In this document: piece by piece, positions 9,190 through 15,802 of the stretch
Position numbering within the stretch: position 1 is the stretch's first letter
Layout: each line of letters begins with the position of its first letter
Origin: Reyranella sp.
GTDB lineage: Bacteria > Pseudomonadota > Alphaproteobacteria > Reyranellales > Reyranellaceae
DNA: 15,802 bases
Assembly: GCA_004296815.1 (NCBI GenBank)
Contig: SCVT01000099.1
Coordinates: 1-15,802 of the forward strand
Direction of reading: 5' to 3'
Translations under genes and position numbers: made by a program
Notes under the pieces: generated by a model
Database searches by the model: none
What the model saw: the letters and a program-made list of their open reading frames with translations, nothing else
What the model was told of the DNA's origin: nothing

Positions 9190-10208
9190 TGACCCCGCTC
9201 AACAAGCGGCGGCTGGCGGCGTTCCGGTCGAGCAAGCGCGGCATGATCTCGCTCGCCGTCTTCGGCGTGCTGTTCTTCGTGTCGCTGTTCGCCGAGTTCC
9301 TAGCGAACAGCAAGCCGATCCTGATCCGCTATGACGGTGCGTTCTATTCGCCGCTAGTGCGCGACTATCCCGAAACGACGTTCGGCGGCGAGTTCCCGAC
9401 CAACGCCGTCTACACCGACAAGGAGCTGCAGAAGTCCATCGAGGAGAAGGGCTGGATCCTCTGGCCACCCATTCCCTACAGCTACAACACCGTTCTCAAG
9501 GGCGAAGGCCGCAAGGCGCTGCTGCCTCCCTCCTGGGATCACCTGCTCGGCACCGACGACCAGGCACGCGACGTGCTTGCCCGGCTGATCTACGGCTTCC
9601 GCATCTCCGTCCTGTTCGGCCTCGCGCTCACCATCCTGAGCACGGTGATCGGCATCCTGGCGGGAGCCGTCCAAGGTTACTTCGGCGGCGTCGTGGACCT
9701 GATGATGCAGCGCTTCCTCGAGATCTGGTCGAGCATGCCGACCCTCTACCTGCTGATCATCCTGGCGAGCTTCATCCAGCCCGGATTCTGGGTGCTCCTG
9801 GGCATCATGCTGCTGTTCAGCTGGATGGCGCTGGTCGGCCTGGTGCGCGCCGAGTTCCTGCGCGGGCGCAATTTCGACTATGTCCGGGCGGCCCGGGCGT
9901 TGGGTATGATGGATTTCCGCATCATGTTCCGCCACATCCTCCCCAATGCCATGACGGCGAGCCTGACCTTCCTGCCCTTCATCCTGGCCGGATCGGTCAC
10001 GACGCTGACGTCGCTCGACTTCCTGGGATTCGGCCTGCCGGTCGGATCGCCATCTCTGGGCGAGCTGCTGCTGCAGGGCAAGAACAACCTCAACGCACCG
10101 TGGCTAGCCTTCACCGGCTTCTTCATCATCGCGCTGATGCTGTCCCTGCTCGTCTTCATCGGCGAGGCGGTGCGCGACGCCTTCAACCCGCGCAAGGTGA
10201 TGGCATGA
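9189..10208 (+). CDS. yejE: Peptide ABC transporter permease YejE
   Basis: A 339-residue inner-membrane permease, partner of YejB. It has an N-terminal membrane segment (about 20-38), a periplasmic region with the YejE-like YPETTFGGEFPTNAVYTD (60-77), the conserved HLLGTDDQARDVLARLIYG (118-136) seen in oligopeptide permeases, several hydrophobic segments from 138 to 215, the EAA loop (about 222-254, AEFLRGRNFDYVRAARALG), and LDFLGFGLP (276-284). Its start overlaps the yejB stop (TGATG) and its stop overlaps the yejF start (ATGA), so the three genes are translationally coupled. Confidence 0.96.
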   Translation: MTPLNKRRLAAFRSSKRGMISLAVFGVLFFVSLFAEFLANSKPILIRYDGAFYSPLVRDYPETTFGGEFPTNAVYTDKELQKSIEEKGWILWPPIPYSYNTVLKGEGRKALLPPSWDHLLGTDDQARDVLARLIYGFRISVLFGLALTILSTVIGILAGAVQGYFGGVVDLMMQRFLEIWSSMPTLYLLIILASFIQPGFWVLLGIMLLFSWMALVGLVRAEFLRGRNFDYVRAARALGMMDFRIMFRHILPNAMTASLTFLPFILAGSVTTLTSLDFLGFGLPVGSPSLGELLLQGKNNLNAPWLAFTGFFIIALMLSLLVFIGEAVRDAFNPRKVMA

Positions 10209-11839
10209 CCCAGGCGCCGCTCCTCGAGGTCAAGAACCTGTCGGTGAACTTCGGCATCGGCGAGGACCCGGTGCGGGCGGTGCGCGGCGTCAGCTTCACG
10301 ATCGACCGCGGCGAGACCGTGGCGCTGGTCGGCGAATCGGGATCGGGCAAGTCGGTGACGGCGCTGTCGGTGCTGCAGCTCCTGCCCTACCCCTCGGCCA
10401 GCCATCCAACGGGCAGCATCCGCTTCCAGGGCCACGAGCTGGTCGGCGCCTCGACGCGAGACCTCCTGCAGGTGCGCGGCAATCGCATCTCGATGATCTT
10501 TCAGGAGCCGATGACCTCGCTCAACCCGCTGCACACGATCGAGCAGCAGGTCAACGAGGTGCTGATCCTGCACAAGCGCCTGTCGCGCGAGGCGGCGCGC
10601 AAGCGCACGCTCGAGCTCCTCGAGCAGGTCGGCATCCCCGAAGCGGCCAAGCGGCTCGACGCCTATCCGCACCAGCTCTCCGGCGGCCAGCGCCAGCGCG
10701 TGATGATCGCCATGGCGCTCGCCAACGAGCCCGACCTGCTGATCGCAGACGAGCCCACGACGGCGCTCGACGTCACCATCCAGGCACAGATCCTGAAGCT
10801 GCTGAAGAACCTTCAGGCCACCTACGGCATGGCGCTGCTGTTCATCACCCACGACCTCGGCATCGTCCGCAAGGTCGCCGACCGGGTCTGCGTCATGACC
10901 CAGGGTCGCATCGTCGAGCAGGGCCCGGTCGCCCAGGTCTTCGACGATCCGCAGCACAGCTACACCCAGCATCTCCTGTCGGCCGAGCCCAAGGGCCGGC
11001 CGGCGCCGGCCGATCCGGCCGCCCCGGAGATCCTGCGGCTCGACGAGCTGAAGGTGCACTTCCCGATCAAGCGCGGCGTGCTGCGCCGGACGGTCGGCTA
11101 CGTGAAGGCGGTCGATGGCGTCAGCATTGCGCTGCGCGAGGGCCATACGATCGGCCTGGTGGGAGAATCGGGCTCGGGCAAGACGACGCTCGGCCTCGCC
11201 CTCCTTCGTCTCGAACAGAGCCAGGGCGGCATCCGGTTCGACGGCCGCGACCTGCAGGCGCTCGGCCAGCGCGAGCTCCGGCCGCTCCGCCGCGAGATGC
11301 AGATCGTCTTCCAGGACCCGTTCAGCTCGCTCAGCCCCCGCATGTCGGTTGGCGAAATCGTGGGCGAGGGGCTGGAGGTCCACCGCATCGGCACCAAGGA
11401 AGAGCGCACCGCCCTGATCGACAAGGCGCTGCGCGAGGTCGGGCTCGATCCCGCCGCCCGCGACCGCTATCCGCACGAATTCTCCGGCGGCCAGCGCCAG
11501 CGTATCGCCATCGCCCGCGCCCTGGTGCTTAAGCCCCGGATGATCGTGCTCGACGAGCCGACCTCGGCCCTCGACATGAGCGTGCAGGCCCAGATCGTCG
11601 ACCTGCTGCGCGACCTGCAGCAGCGCCACAAGCTGGCCTATCTGTTCATCAGCCACGACCTCAAGGTCGTCCGGGCGCTGGCCGACGAAGTCGTCGTGCT
11701 GCGCCACGGCAGGGTCGTGGAACGGGGCCCCGCGGGGCAGATCTTCGAGGCGCCGCAGGATCCCTATACGAGAGCCCTGATCGCTGCCGCCTTCAGCCTG
11801 GAGGCGGTCGGTGCGGACAGCCGGGTGGTAGCGACCTGA
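10205..11839 (+). CDS. yejF: Peptide ABC transporter double ATPase YejF
   Basis: A 544-residue cytoplasmic ATPase with two fused ABC domains that powers YejB/YejE. Domain 1 has Walker A GESGSGKS (43-50), Q-loop Gln100, signature LSGGQRQR (158-165), Walker B LLIADEP (178-184) and switch His216. Domain 2 has Walker A GESGSGKT (320-327), Q-loop Gln370, signature FSGGQRQR (426-433), Walker B MIVLDEP (446-452) and switch His484. All catalytic elements are intact in both halves. Each domain ends with the oligopeptide-transporter C-terminal signature ([16 protein letters not shown]). The ATG at 10205 overlaps the yejE stop by 4 bases; a longer in-frame start at 10100 would lie inside yejE and is rejected. 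Confidence 0.97.
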   Translation: MTQAPLLEVKNLSVNFGIGEDPVRAVRGVSFTIDRGETVALVGESGSGKSVTALSVLQLLPYPSASHPTGSIRFQGHELVGASTRDLLQVRGNRISMIFQEPMTSLNPLHTIEQQVNEVLILHKRLSREAARKRTLELLEQVGIPEAAKRLDAYPHQLSGGQRQRVMIAMALANEPDLLIADEPTTALDVTIQAQILKLLKNLQATYGMALLFITHDLGIVRKVADRVCVMTQGRIVEQGPVAQVFDDPQHSYTQHLLSAEPKGRPAPADPAAPEILRLDELKVHFPIKRGVLRRTVGYVKAVDGVSIALREGHTIGLVGESGSGKTTLGLALLRLEQSQGGIRFDGRDLQALGQRELRPLRREMQIVFQDPFSSLSPRMSVGEIVGEGLEVHRIGTKEERTALIDKALREVGLDPAARDRYPHEFSGGQRQRIAIARALVLKPRMIVLDEPTSALDMSVQAQIVDLLRDLQQRHKLAYLFISHDLKVVRALADEVVVLRHGRVVERGPAGQIFEAPQDPYTRALIAAAFSLEAVGADSRVVAT

Positions 11840-11926
11840 CTTAATTTCATTCTGAAGGAAGGTTGACGCCGCTTGCGGCCCTCCCATCGCAAACTTTAGA
11901 GTCGTCCCCGAAAGGGAGGAGTTTCC
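11840..11926 (+). promoter_or_regulatory. Intergenic leader before TAXI binding-protein gene
   Basis: This 87-base gap separates yejF from the next gene. It contains a strong GGGAGGAG ribosome binding site (11914-11921), a small GCCG-CTTG-CGGC hairpin (11868-11879) and a TTGACG (11863-11868) that could be a -35 box, but no matching -10 at standard spacing. No T-tract terminator is seen. A separate promoter is plausible but not demonstrated. Confidence 0.35.
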
Positions 11927-12892
11927 ATGGCCGGTCTTTGCCGTGGTCTGCTCGCCGCAGTCCTCGTCGTTCTCGCCCCTGCCGTCGCGGTCGCGCAATC
12001 GAAGAGCCTGACACTGGGTACCGCCTCAGTCGGCGGGACGTACTACGTGATCGGTGGCGCGATGGCGGATCTGCTGTCGAGCCGCGCCGGCCTGCAGGTG
12101 ACGACGCAGCAGACGCAGGGCCCCAACCAGAACCTCATCATGATCGATGACGGCAAGATCCAGCTCGGCATGGTCACGATGGGTGTCGCGCTGCAGGCGC
12201 TGCAGGGCACCGCGCCATGGACCAAGGGCAAGAAGTACGAGAGCATCCGCGCCCTCTTCCCGATGTACGACACGCCCATGCAGTGCGTGTCGCTGAAGAA
12301 GTCGGGCATCGCGAGCTTCGCGCAGCTCGAGGGCAAGGCGGTCGGCACCGGCCCCAAGGCCGGCACGGCCGGCACCTATTTCCCGCTGATCTTCGATGCG
12401 CTGGGCATGAAGGCGACGTTCCGCAACGGCCAGAGCGGCGAGCTCGGCAACCAGCTCAAGGACGGGCTGATCGACGCCTTCTGCTTCGCCGCCGGCCTGC
12501 CGATCCCGATCTTCTCGGAGCTCGACGCCGACCAGCCGGTGGTGTTCTACACCTGGACGCCCGAGGAGATCGCAAAGATCCGCAAGGCGCTGCCGGAATT
12601 CTCCGAGTCGACGATCCCCAAGGGCACCTACAAGCAGCAGACCGCCGACCAGAAGACGGTCGGGCTGTACAATTTCTCGATCGCCAACAAGGACATGCCC
12701 GACGCCCAGGCGTACCTCATCACCAAGACGGTGCTGGAGAACAACGCCACGATGGTGAAGGCGCACGCTGCAGCGAAGGAAACGATCGCGGCCAACGCCA
12801 CGCGCAACAATTTCCTGCCGTTCCATCCGGGCGCGGTGCGCTACTACAAGGAAAAGGGAATCAAGCTCGACCCGGCGACGATCCCGAAGTAA
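11927..12892 (+). CDS. TAXI-family TRAP transporter solute-binding protein
   Basis: A 321-residue periplasmic binding protein of the TAXI group, which feeds TRAP transporters driven by ion gradients. A Sec signal peptide (1-23, ending AVA) is followed by the family hallmark TLGTASVGGTYYVIGGAMADLL (in part: GTASVGGTYY, 31-40), then QTQGPNQNLIMIDDGKIQLGMV, VGTGPKAGTAGTYFPLIFDALG (shown in part: GPKAGTAGTYF) and GELGNQLKDGLIDAF, matching the usual ligand-binding core. The start ATG 11927 has GGGAGGAG 5 bases upstream. The fused TRAP membrane subunit that normally accompanies TAXI proteins is absent nearby. The 2-hydroxyacid dehydrogenase gene begins 8 bases after its stop, suggesting co-transcription and a hydroxy or keto acid ligand. 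Ligand assignment is inference. Confidence 0.93.
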   Translation: MAGLCRGLLAAVLVVLAPAVAVAQSKSLTLGTASVGGTYYVIGGAMADLLSSRAGLQVTTQQTQGPNQNLIMIDDGKIQLGMVTMGVALQALQGTAPWTKGKKYESIRALFPMYDTPMQCVSLKKSGIASFAQLEGKAVGTGPKAGTAGTYFPLIFDALGMKATFRNGQSGELGNQLKDGLIDAFCFAAGLPIPIFSELDADQPVVFYTWTPEEIAKIRKALPEFSESTIPKGTYKQQTADQKTVGLYNFSIANKDMPDAQAYLITKTVLENNATMVKAHAAAKETIAANATRNNFLPFHPGAVRYYKEKGIKLDPATIPK

Positions 12893-12900
12893 GAGAGGGA

Positions 12901-13836
12901 ATGGCCGGCGCTATCGCCTACATCAGCCGCGATACCGACGGCGTCCTCTGGAACAAGGTTCTCGAATCGGGTCTCGGCCCGATCGATTTCCGTACCCTCG
13001 ACAAGCTCGGCAACAAGGACGACATCGAGGTCGTGCTGGCGTGGAAGCCGCCGCGCGGCCTCATCGCCTCGTTCCCCAACGTGAAGCTGATCGTCTCGCT
13101 CGGCATGGGCGTCGACCATCTGCTGGCCGACGACCAGCTGCCGAAGGGCGTGCCGATCGTGCGCATCATGGACGACGGCCTCGTCGGCCAGATGAGCGAA
13201 TACGCGATCTACTGGGCGCTCCGGCACCACAGGGACATCGACAAGTACGCCGCGAGCCAGCAGGCGAAGCGCTGGCAGGTCGAGGATTTCATCGACACGA
13301 TCCACCGCCGCATCGGCGTGCTGGGGCTGGGCACGATCGGCCAGGACACGGCAAGCAAGTTCGCGATGCTGGGCTTCCCGACGATGGGCTGGAGCCGCAC
13401 GGCCAAGACCGTGCCGGGCGTCGAGACGTTCCACGGGCCGGACGGGCTCGACCGGCTGCTGGCCAAGGCCGACATCCTGGTGAACGTGGTGCCGCTCACC
13501 CGCGACACGAAGGGGCTGCTCGACGCGACGCTGTTCGCCAAGCTGCCGAAGGGCGCCTACGTGATCAACATGGGCCGCGGCGGGCACGTGGTCGACGAGG
13601 CGCTGCTGGCCGCCCTCAACTCGGGCCATCTCGCCGGCGCGGCGCTCGACGTGTTCAACACCGAGCCGCTGCCGCAGAACCATCCCTACTGGACGCACCC
13701 CAAGGTGCAGGTGACGCCGCACATCGCAGGCGCCACCAACCCGCGCACCGCCTCGCCGGGCGTGATCGAGAACATCAAGCGGATCAGGAGCGGCCAGCCG
13801 CTGATCCACACGGTCGATCCGGTCAGCGGCTACTAG
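12901..13836 (+). CDS. D-2-hydroxyacid dehydrogenase, GhrA-like (glyoxylate/hydroxypyruvate reductase)
   Basis: A 311-residue cytoplasmic NAD(P)-dependent dehydrogenase that reduces 2-keto acids such as glyoxylate or hydroxypyruvate. The nucleotide-binding motif is GLGTIG (142-147). The catalytic triad of the family is seen as Arg226 (NMGRGGHVV), Glu255 (FNTEPLP) and His274 (TPHIAG). The WSRT at 164-167, with Arg after the second strand where NADH enzymes carry Asp, suggests NADPH preference, as in GhrA. The length matches GhrA (about 310). ATG 12901 follows GAGAGGGA with very short spacing, 8 bases after the TAXI gene stop, so the two form an operon. The true substrate is not certain. Confidence 0.92.
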   Translation: MAGAIAYISRDTDGVLWNKVLESGLGPIDFRTLDKLGNKDDIEVVLAWKPPRGLIASFPNVKLIVSLGMGVDHLLADDQLPKGVPIVRIMDDGLVGQMSEYAIYWALRHHRDIDKYAASQQAKRWQVEDFIDTIHRRIGVLGLGTIGQDTASKFAMLGFPTMGWSRTAKTVPGVETFHGPDGLDRLLAKADILVNVVPLTRDTKGLLDATLFAKLPKGAYVINMGRGGHVVDEALLAALNSGHLAGAALDVFNTEPLPQNHPYWTHPKVQVTPHIAGATNPRTASPGVIENIKRIRSGQPLIHTVDPVSGY

Positions 13837-13854
13837 CCGAACACCATGAACAAC

Positions 13855-13869
13855 CCCTGACACTCAGGG
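13855..13869. other. Short hairpin between convergent genes
   Basis: CCCTGA (13855-13860) and TCAGGG (13864-13869) form a 6-bp stem with a 3-base CAC loop in the 27-base gap between the convergent dehydrogenase and aminopeptidase genes; the right arm contains the aminopeptidase TGA stop. No T-tract is present on either side, so a role as a bidirectional terminator is only a possibility. Confidence 0.3.
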
Positions 13870-15243
13870 TCCGAACTTGTCCTCGATTGTCCGGAAGATG
13901 GCGCGCGCGGCCTGCGCCTCGCCGCCTTCGGGACGGCCCGGCCGGCTGGCATTGTTCCAGGCCATCATGTCGAAGTGGGCCCACGGCACGTCGTCGGGCA
14001 CGAACTCCTTGAGATAGAGCGCGGCGGTGATCGAGCCGCCGAACGCACCGGCCGAGACGTTGTTGATGTCGGCCACCTTGCTGTCGAGCATGCGGCGGTA
14101 GCCGGCGAACAGCGGCATGCGCCACATCGGGTCGGTGACCTCGTGCCCAGCGGCGATCAGCGCCTCCGCGAGATCGTCGTCGTTGCAGAACAGCGCCGGA
14201 AGATCGGGCCCCAGCGCCACGCGCGCCGCGCCCGTCAGGGTCGCGCAATCGACCATCATCGCAGGCTTCTCCGAGGCGCCCTCGTGCAGCGCATCGCACA
14301 GGATCAGGCGGCCCTCGGCGTCGGTGTTGCCGATCTCGACGGTGATGCCCTTGCGCGTCGGCACCACGTCCATCGGCCGGAACGCGTTGCCCGAGACCGA
14401 GTTCTCGACGGCAGGAACGAGCACGCGCAGCCGCACCGGAAGCTTCGACGCCATCACCATCGAGGCCACGGCGAGCACGGTCGCGGCCCCACCCATGTCC
14501 TTCTTCATCATCAGCATGCCGGCCGCGGGCTTGAGGTCGAGGCCGCCGGTGTCGAAGCACACGCCCTTGCCGACCAGCGTCACCTTGGGATCGCGCTCGC
14601 TGCCCCAGGTGATGTCGATCAGCCGCGGCGCGCGCGTCGAGGCGCGGCCCACCGCATGCACCATCGGATAGTTCTGCTTCAGGAGATCGTCGCCCACGAT
14701 CACCTTCACCTTCGCCTTGTACTTCTTGGCGAGGTCCTGCGCCGCCGCCGCGAGCTCGGCCGGGCCCATGTCGGCCGACGGCGTGGTGATGAGATCGCGC
14801 GCCATGGTGATGCCTTCGACGATCGCGACAGCACGCGCCTTGTCCGCACCGGCCGGCCACACGAAGCGCGCGCCCGGCTTGCTCTTCTTCGCCTTGTAGC
14901 GCTCGAACTTCCACGCACCCAAACCGATCGCGACGGCAACGTCGGTCATCGACACGGGCGCGGGATCACCCTCGATGCGCCATGTGCCCGGCGGCAGCTT
15001 CGACGACAGCGCGCCGAAATCCCAGAGCGTCGGCTTGTTCGGGATCACGAGCACCGCGCCGGCGGCCTTGCCGTCACGGCCGGGCAACACAGCGACATCG
15101 CCCGGCGATCCGGCGAGTCCCAGCGACTCGATCCAGCCGCGCCGCGCCGCGGACTGCGCCTTCAGCCAGGCACGCCACTTCGATGCCCCCACAAACTGCA
15201 GGGGGAGAGAAGAAGAGGAACGGTCGACGAACGGAAGCGACAT
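13864..15243 (-). CDS. Leucyl aminopeptidase family protein (M17)
   Basis: A 459-residue cytoplasmic metallopeptidase that removes N-terminal amino acids from peptides using two metal ions. The M17 signature NTDAEGRL is at residues 306-313. Metal and catalytic residues are in place: Lys226 and Asp231 (VGKGVCFDTGG), Lys238, Asp249 (MKKDMGGAA), Asp308, Glu310 and Arg312. The N-terminal domain (about 1-140) is the variable one. Start choice is uncertain: ATG 15243 (MSLPFVDRS, like relatives) is preferred. ATG 15279 has a better ribosome binding site (AGGA) but adds MLTIILCIASLL, encoded with codons rare here (TTA, ATT), and would leave only 36 bases to the divergent GST gene. With the Yej importer next door it fits peptide use, but it is not in the same operon. 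Confidence 0.95.
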   Translation of the reverse strand: MSLPFVDRSSSSLPLQFVGASKWRAWLKAQSAARRGWIESLGLAGSPGDVAVLPGRDGKAAGAVLVIPNKPTLWDFGALSSKLPPGTWRIEGDPAPVSMTDVAVAIGLGAWKFERYKAKKSKPGARFVWPAGADKARAVAIVEGITMARDLITTPSADMGPAELAAAAQDLAKKYKAKVKVIVGDDLLKQNYPMVHAVGRASTRAPRLIDITWGSERDPKVTLVGKGVCFDTGGLDLKPAAGMLMMKKDMGGAATVLAVASMVMASKLPVRLRVLVPAVENSVSGNAFRPMDVVPTRKGITVEIGNTDAEGRLILCDALHEGASEKPAMMVDCATLTGAARVALGPDLPALFCNDDDLAEALIAAGHEVTDPMWRMPLFAGYRRMLDSKVADINNVSAGAFGGSITAALYLKEFVPDDVPWAHFDMMAWNNASRPGRPEGGEAQAARAIFRTIEDKFGP

Positions 15244-15315
15244 CAGCAGGCTCGCAATGCAGAGGATAATCGTTAACATTGCCGTCCTAACTCCATGGCT
15301 GGCAAGGGAGGCCGT
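15244..15315. promoter_or_regulatory. Divergent promoter region, aminopeptidase / GST
   Basis: This 72-base, locally AT-richer gap separates the divergent aminopeptidase and glutathione S-transferase genes and should carry promoters for both. AAGGGAGG (15304-15311) is the ribosome binding site of the GST gene. The stretch GGATAATCGTTAAC (15263-15276) is AT-rich and could contain -10 elements, but no confident promoter can be named. Confidence 0.4.
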
Positions 15316-15802
15316 ATGGCCGAGTTCACTCTGGTGATCGGCAACAAGAACTACTCGTCGTGGTCGCTGCGCGGCTGGCTGATGGCCAGGATCGCCGGGA
15401 TCGAGTTCGACGAAGTGGTGATTCCGCTCGACCGGCCGGAAACCCAGGCTGCGATCCGCAAGCACTCGCCGTCGGGCCGCGTGCCGGTACTGCTGCACCG
15501 CGGGCTGGCTGTGTGGGAGTCGCTGGCCATCGCCGAGTACCTGAACGACATCAAGCCCGAGGCGGGCCTGTGGCCGACCGCGGCCGCGGCGCGCGCCCAT
15601 GCCCGCTCGATCTCGACCGAGATGCACGCGGGTTTCATGGATTTGCGCGACGGCATGCCGATGAACATCCGCGCCTCGTTCCCCGGCAAGGGCATGACGC
15701 CGGGCGTCCGCGCCGACATCGAGCGCATCACCTCGATGTGGCGCGACACGCGCAAGCGCTTCTCGACGGCATTCGGCCAGGACGACGGTTTCCTGTTCGG
15801 CC
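15316..15802 (+). CDS. Glutathione S-transferase (3' end cut by window)
   Basis: The first 162 residues of a soluble glutathione S-transferase (whole proteins are about 220-230). The N-terminal thioredoxin-fold domain shows LVIGNKNYSSWSLRGWL (6-22) with Ser14/Ser15 as likely glutathione-activating residues, the cis-proline motif VPVL (56-59) and the glutathione-binding Glu-Ser at 68-69 in WESLAIAEYL. The helical C-terminal domain begins near residue 90 and runs off the window. Start ATG 15316 has AAGGGAGG 4 bases upstream; an in-frame ATG at 15295 would place that ribosome binding site inside the gene and is less likely. It is divergent from the aminopeptidase gene. Detoxification or stress substrate is unknown. 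Confidence 0.93.
   Translation, partial: MAEFTLVIGNKNYSSWSLRGWLMARIAGIEFDEVVIPLDRPETQAAIRKHSPSGRVPVLLHRGLAVWESLAIAEYLNDIKPEAGLWPTAAAARAHARSISTEMHAGFMDLRDGMPMNIRASFPGKGMTPGVRADIERITSMWRDTRKRFSTAFGQDDGFLFG

Noticed and set aside
11863..11891. TTGACG as a sigma-70-like promoter before the TAXI gene
   Set aside because: No acceptable -10 hexamer at 16-18 bases; the nearest AT-rich candidate (TTTAGA at 11895) is too far away.
9878..11998. 706-codon open frame on the minus strand
   Set aside because: It lies opposite yejF, whose two complete ABC ATPase domains are unmistakable; the antisense translation is low-complexity and motif-free.

Overview
The window is 15.8 kb of GC-rich, densely packed chromosomal DNA. 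The gene families (Bug/TctC and TAXI binding proteins, a yejABEF operon, GhrA-type dehydrogenase, class III CoA-transferase, TPP-riboswitch-controlled thiC) suggest an alphaproteobacterium of the Rhizobiales/Rhodospirillales kind. That placement is inferred from gene content and codon style, not from a marker gene. No tRNA, rRNA, CRISPR array, insertion sequence or phage gene was seen, and no gene-free stretch exceeds 300 bases.

Layout from left to right. (1) Minus strand, 1-1427: the N-terminal three quarters of thiC, cut by the window edge. Its leader holds a TPP riboswitch (about 1490-1582) and a hairpin that would bury the thiC ribosome binding site. (2) Plus, 1663-2925: an exported OprD-like porin. 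(3) Minus, 5054-2922: a two-gene unit made of a GrdB-like selenoprotein (in-frame UGA at 4526-4524) followed 12 bases later by a class III CoA-transferase, whose stop codon shares a CTAG with the porin stop. (4) Plus, 5159-6133: a Bug/TctC periplasmic binding protein, divergent from the selenoprotein gene. (5) Plus, 6220-11839: a complete yejA-yejB-yejE-yejF peptide ABC importer with 1- and 4-base overlaps between the last three genes. (6) Plus, 11927-13836: a TAXI-type TRAP binding protein and a GhrA-like 2-hydroxyacid dehydrogenase, 8 bases apart. (7) Minus, 15243-13864: an M17 leucyl aminopeptidase. (8) Plus, from 15316: a glutathione S-transferase cut by the right edge.

The item most worth attention is the selenoprotein. 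Conventional gene calling would split it into two unrelated hypothetical proteins of 176 and about 125 residues. Read through the UGA, it is one 308-residue protein with a U-P-V-C redox motif at residues 177-180, and a perfect 7-bp hairpin with a GU-containing loop lies where a bacterial SECIS element should be. Its tight coupling to a CoA-transferase and its divergence from a carboxylate-binding protein suggest a small uptake, reduction and CoA-activation module for an unknown organic acid. The rest of the window is mainly uptake and turnover of peptides and organic acids: Yej imports peptides, the M17 enzyme hydrolyses them, and the TAXI protein with GhrA may handle a small hydroxy or keto acid.
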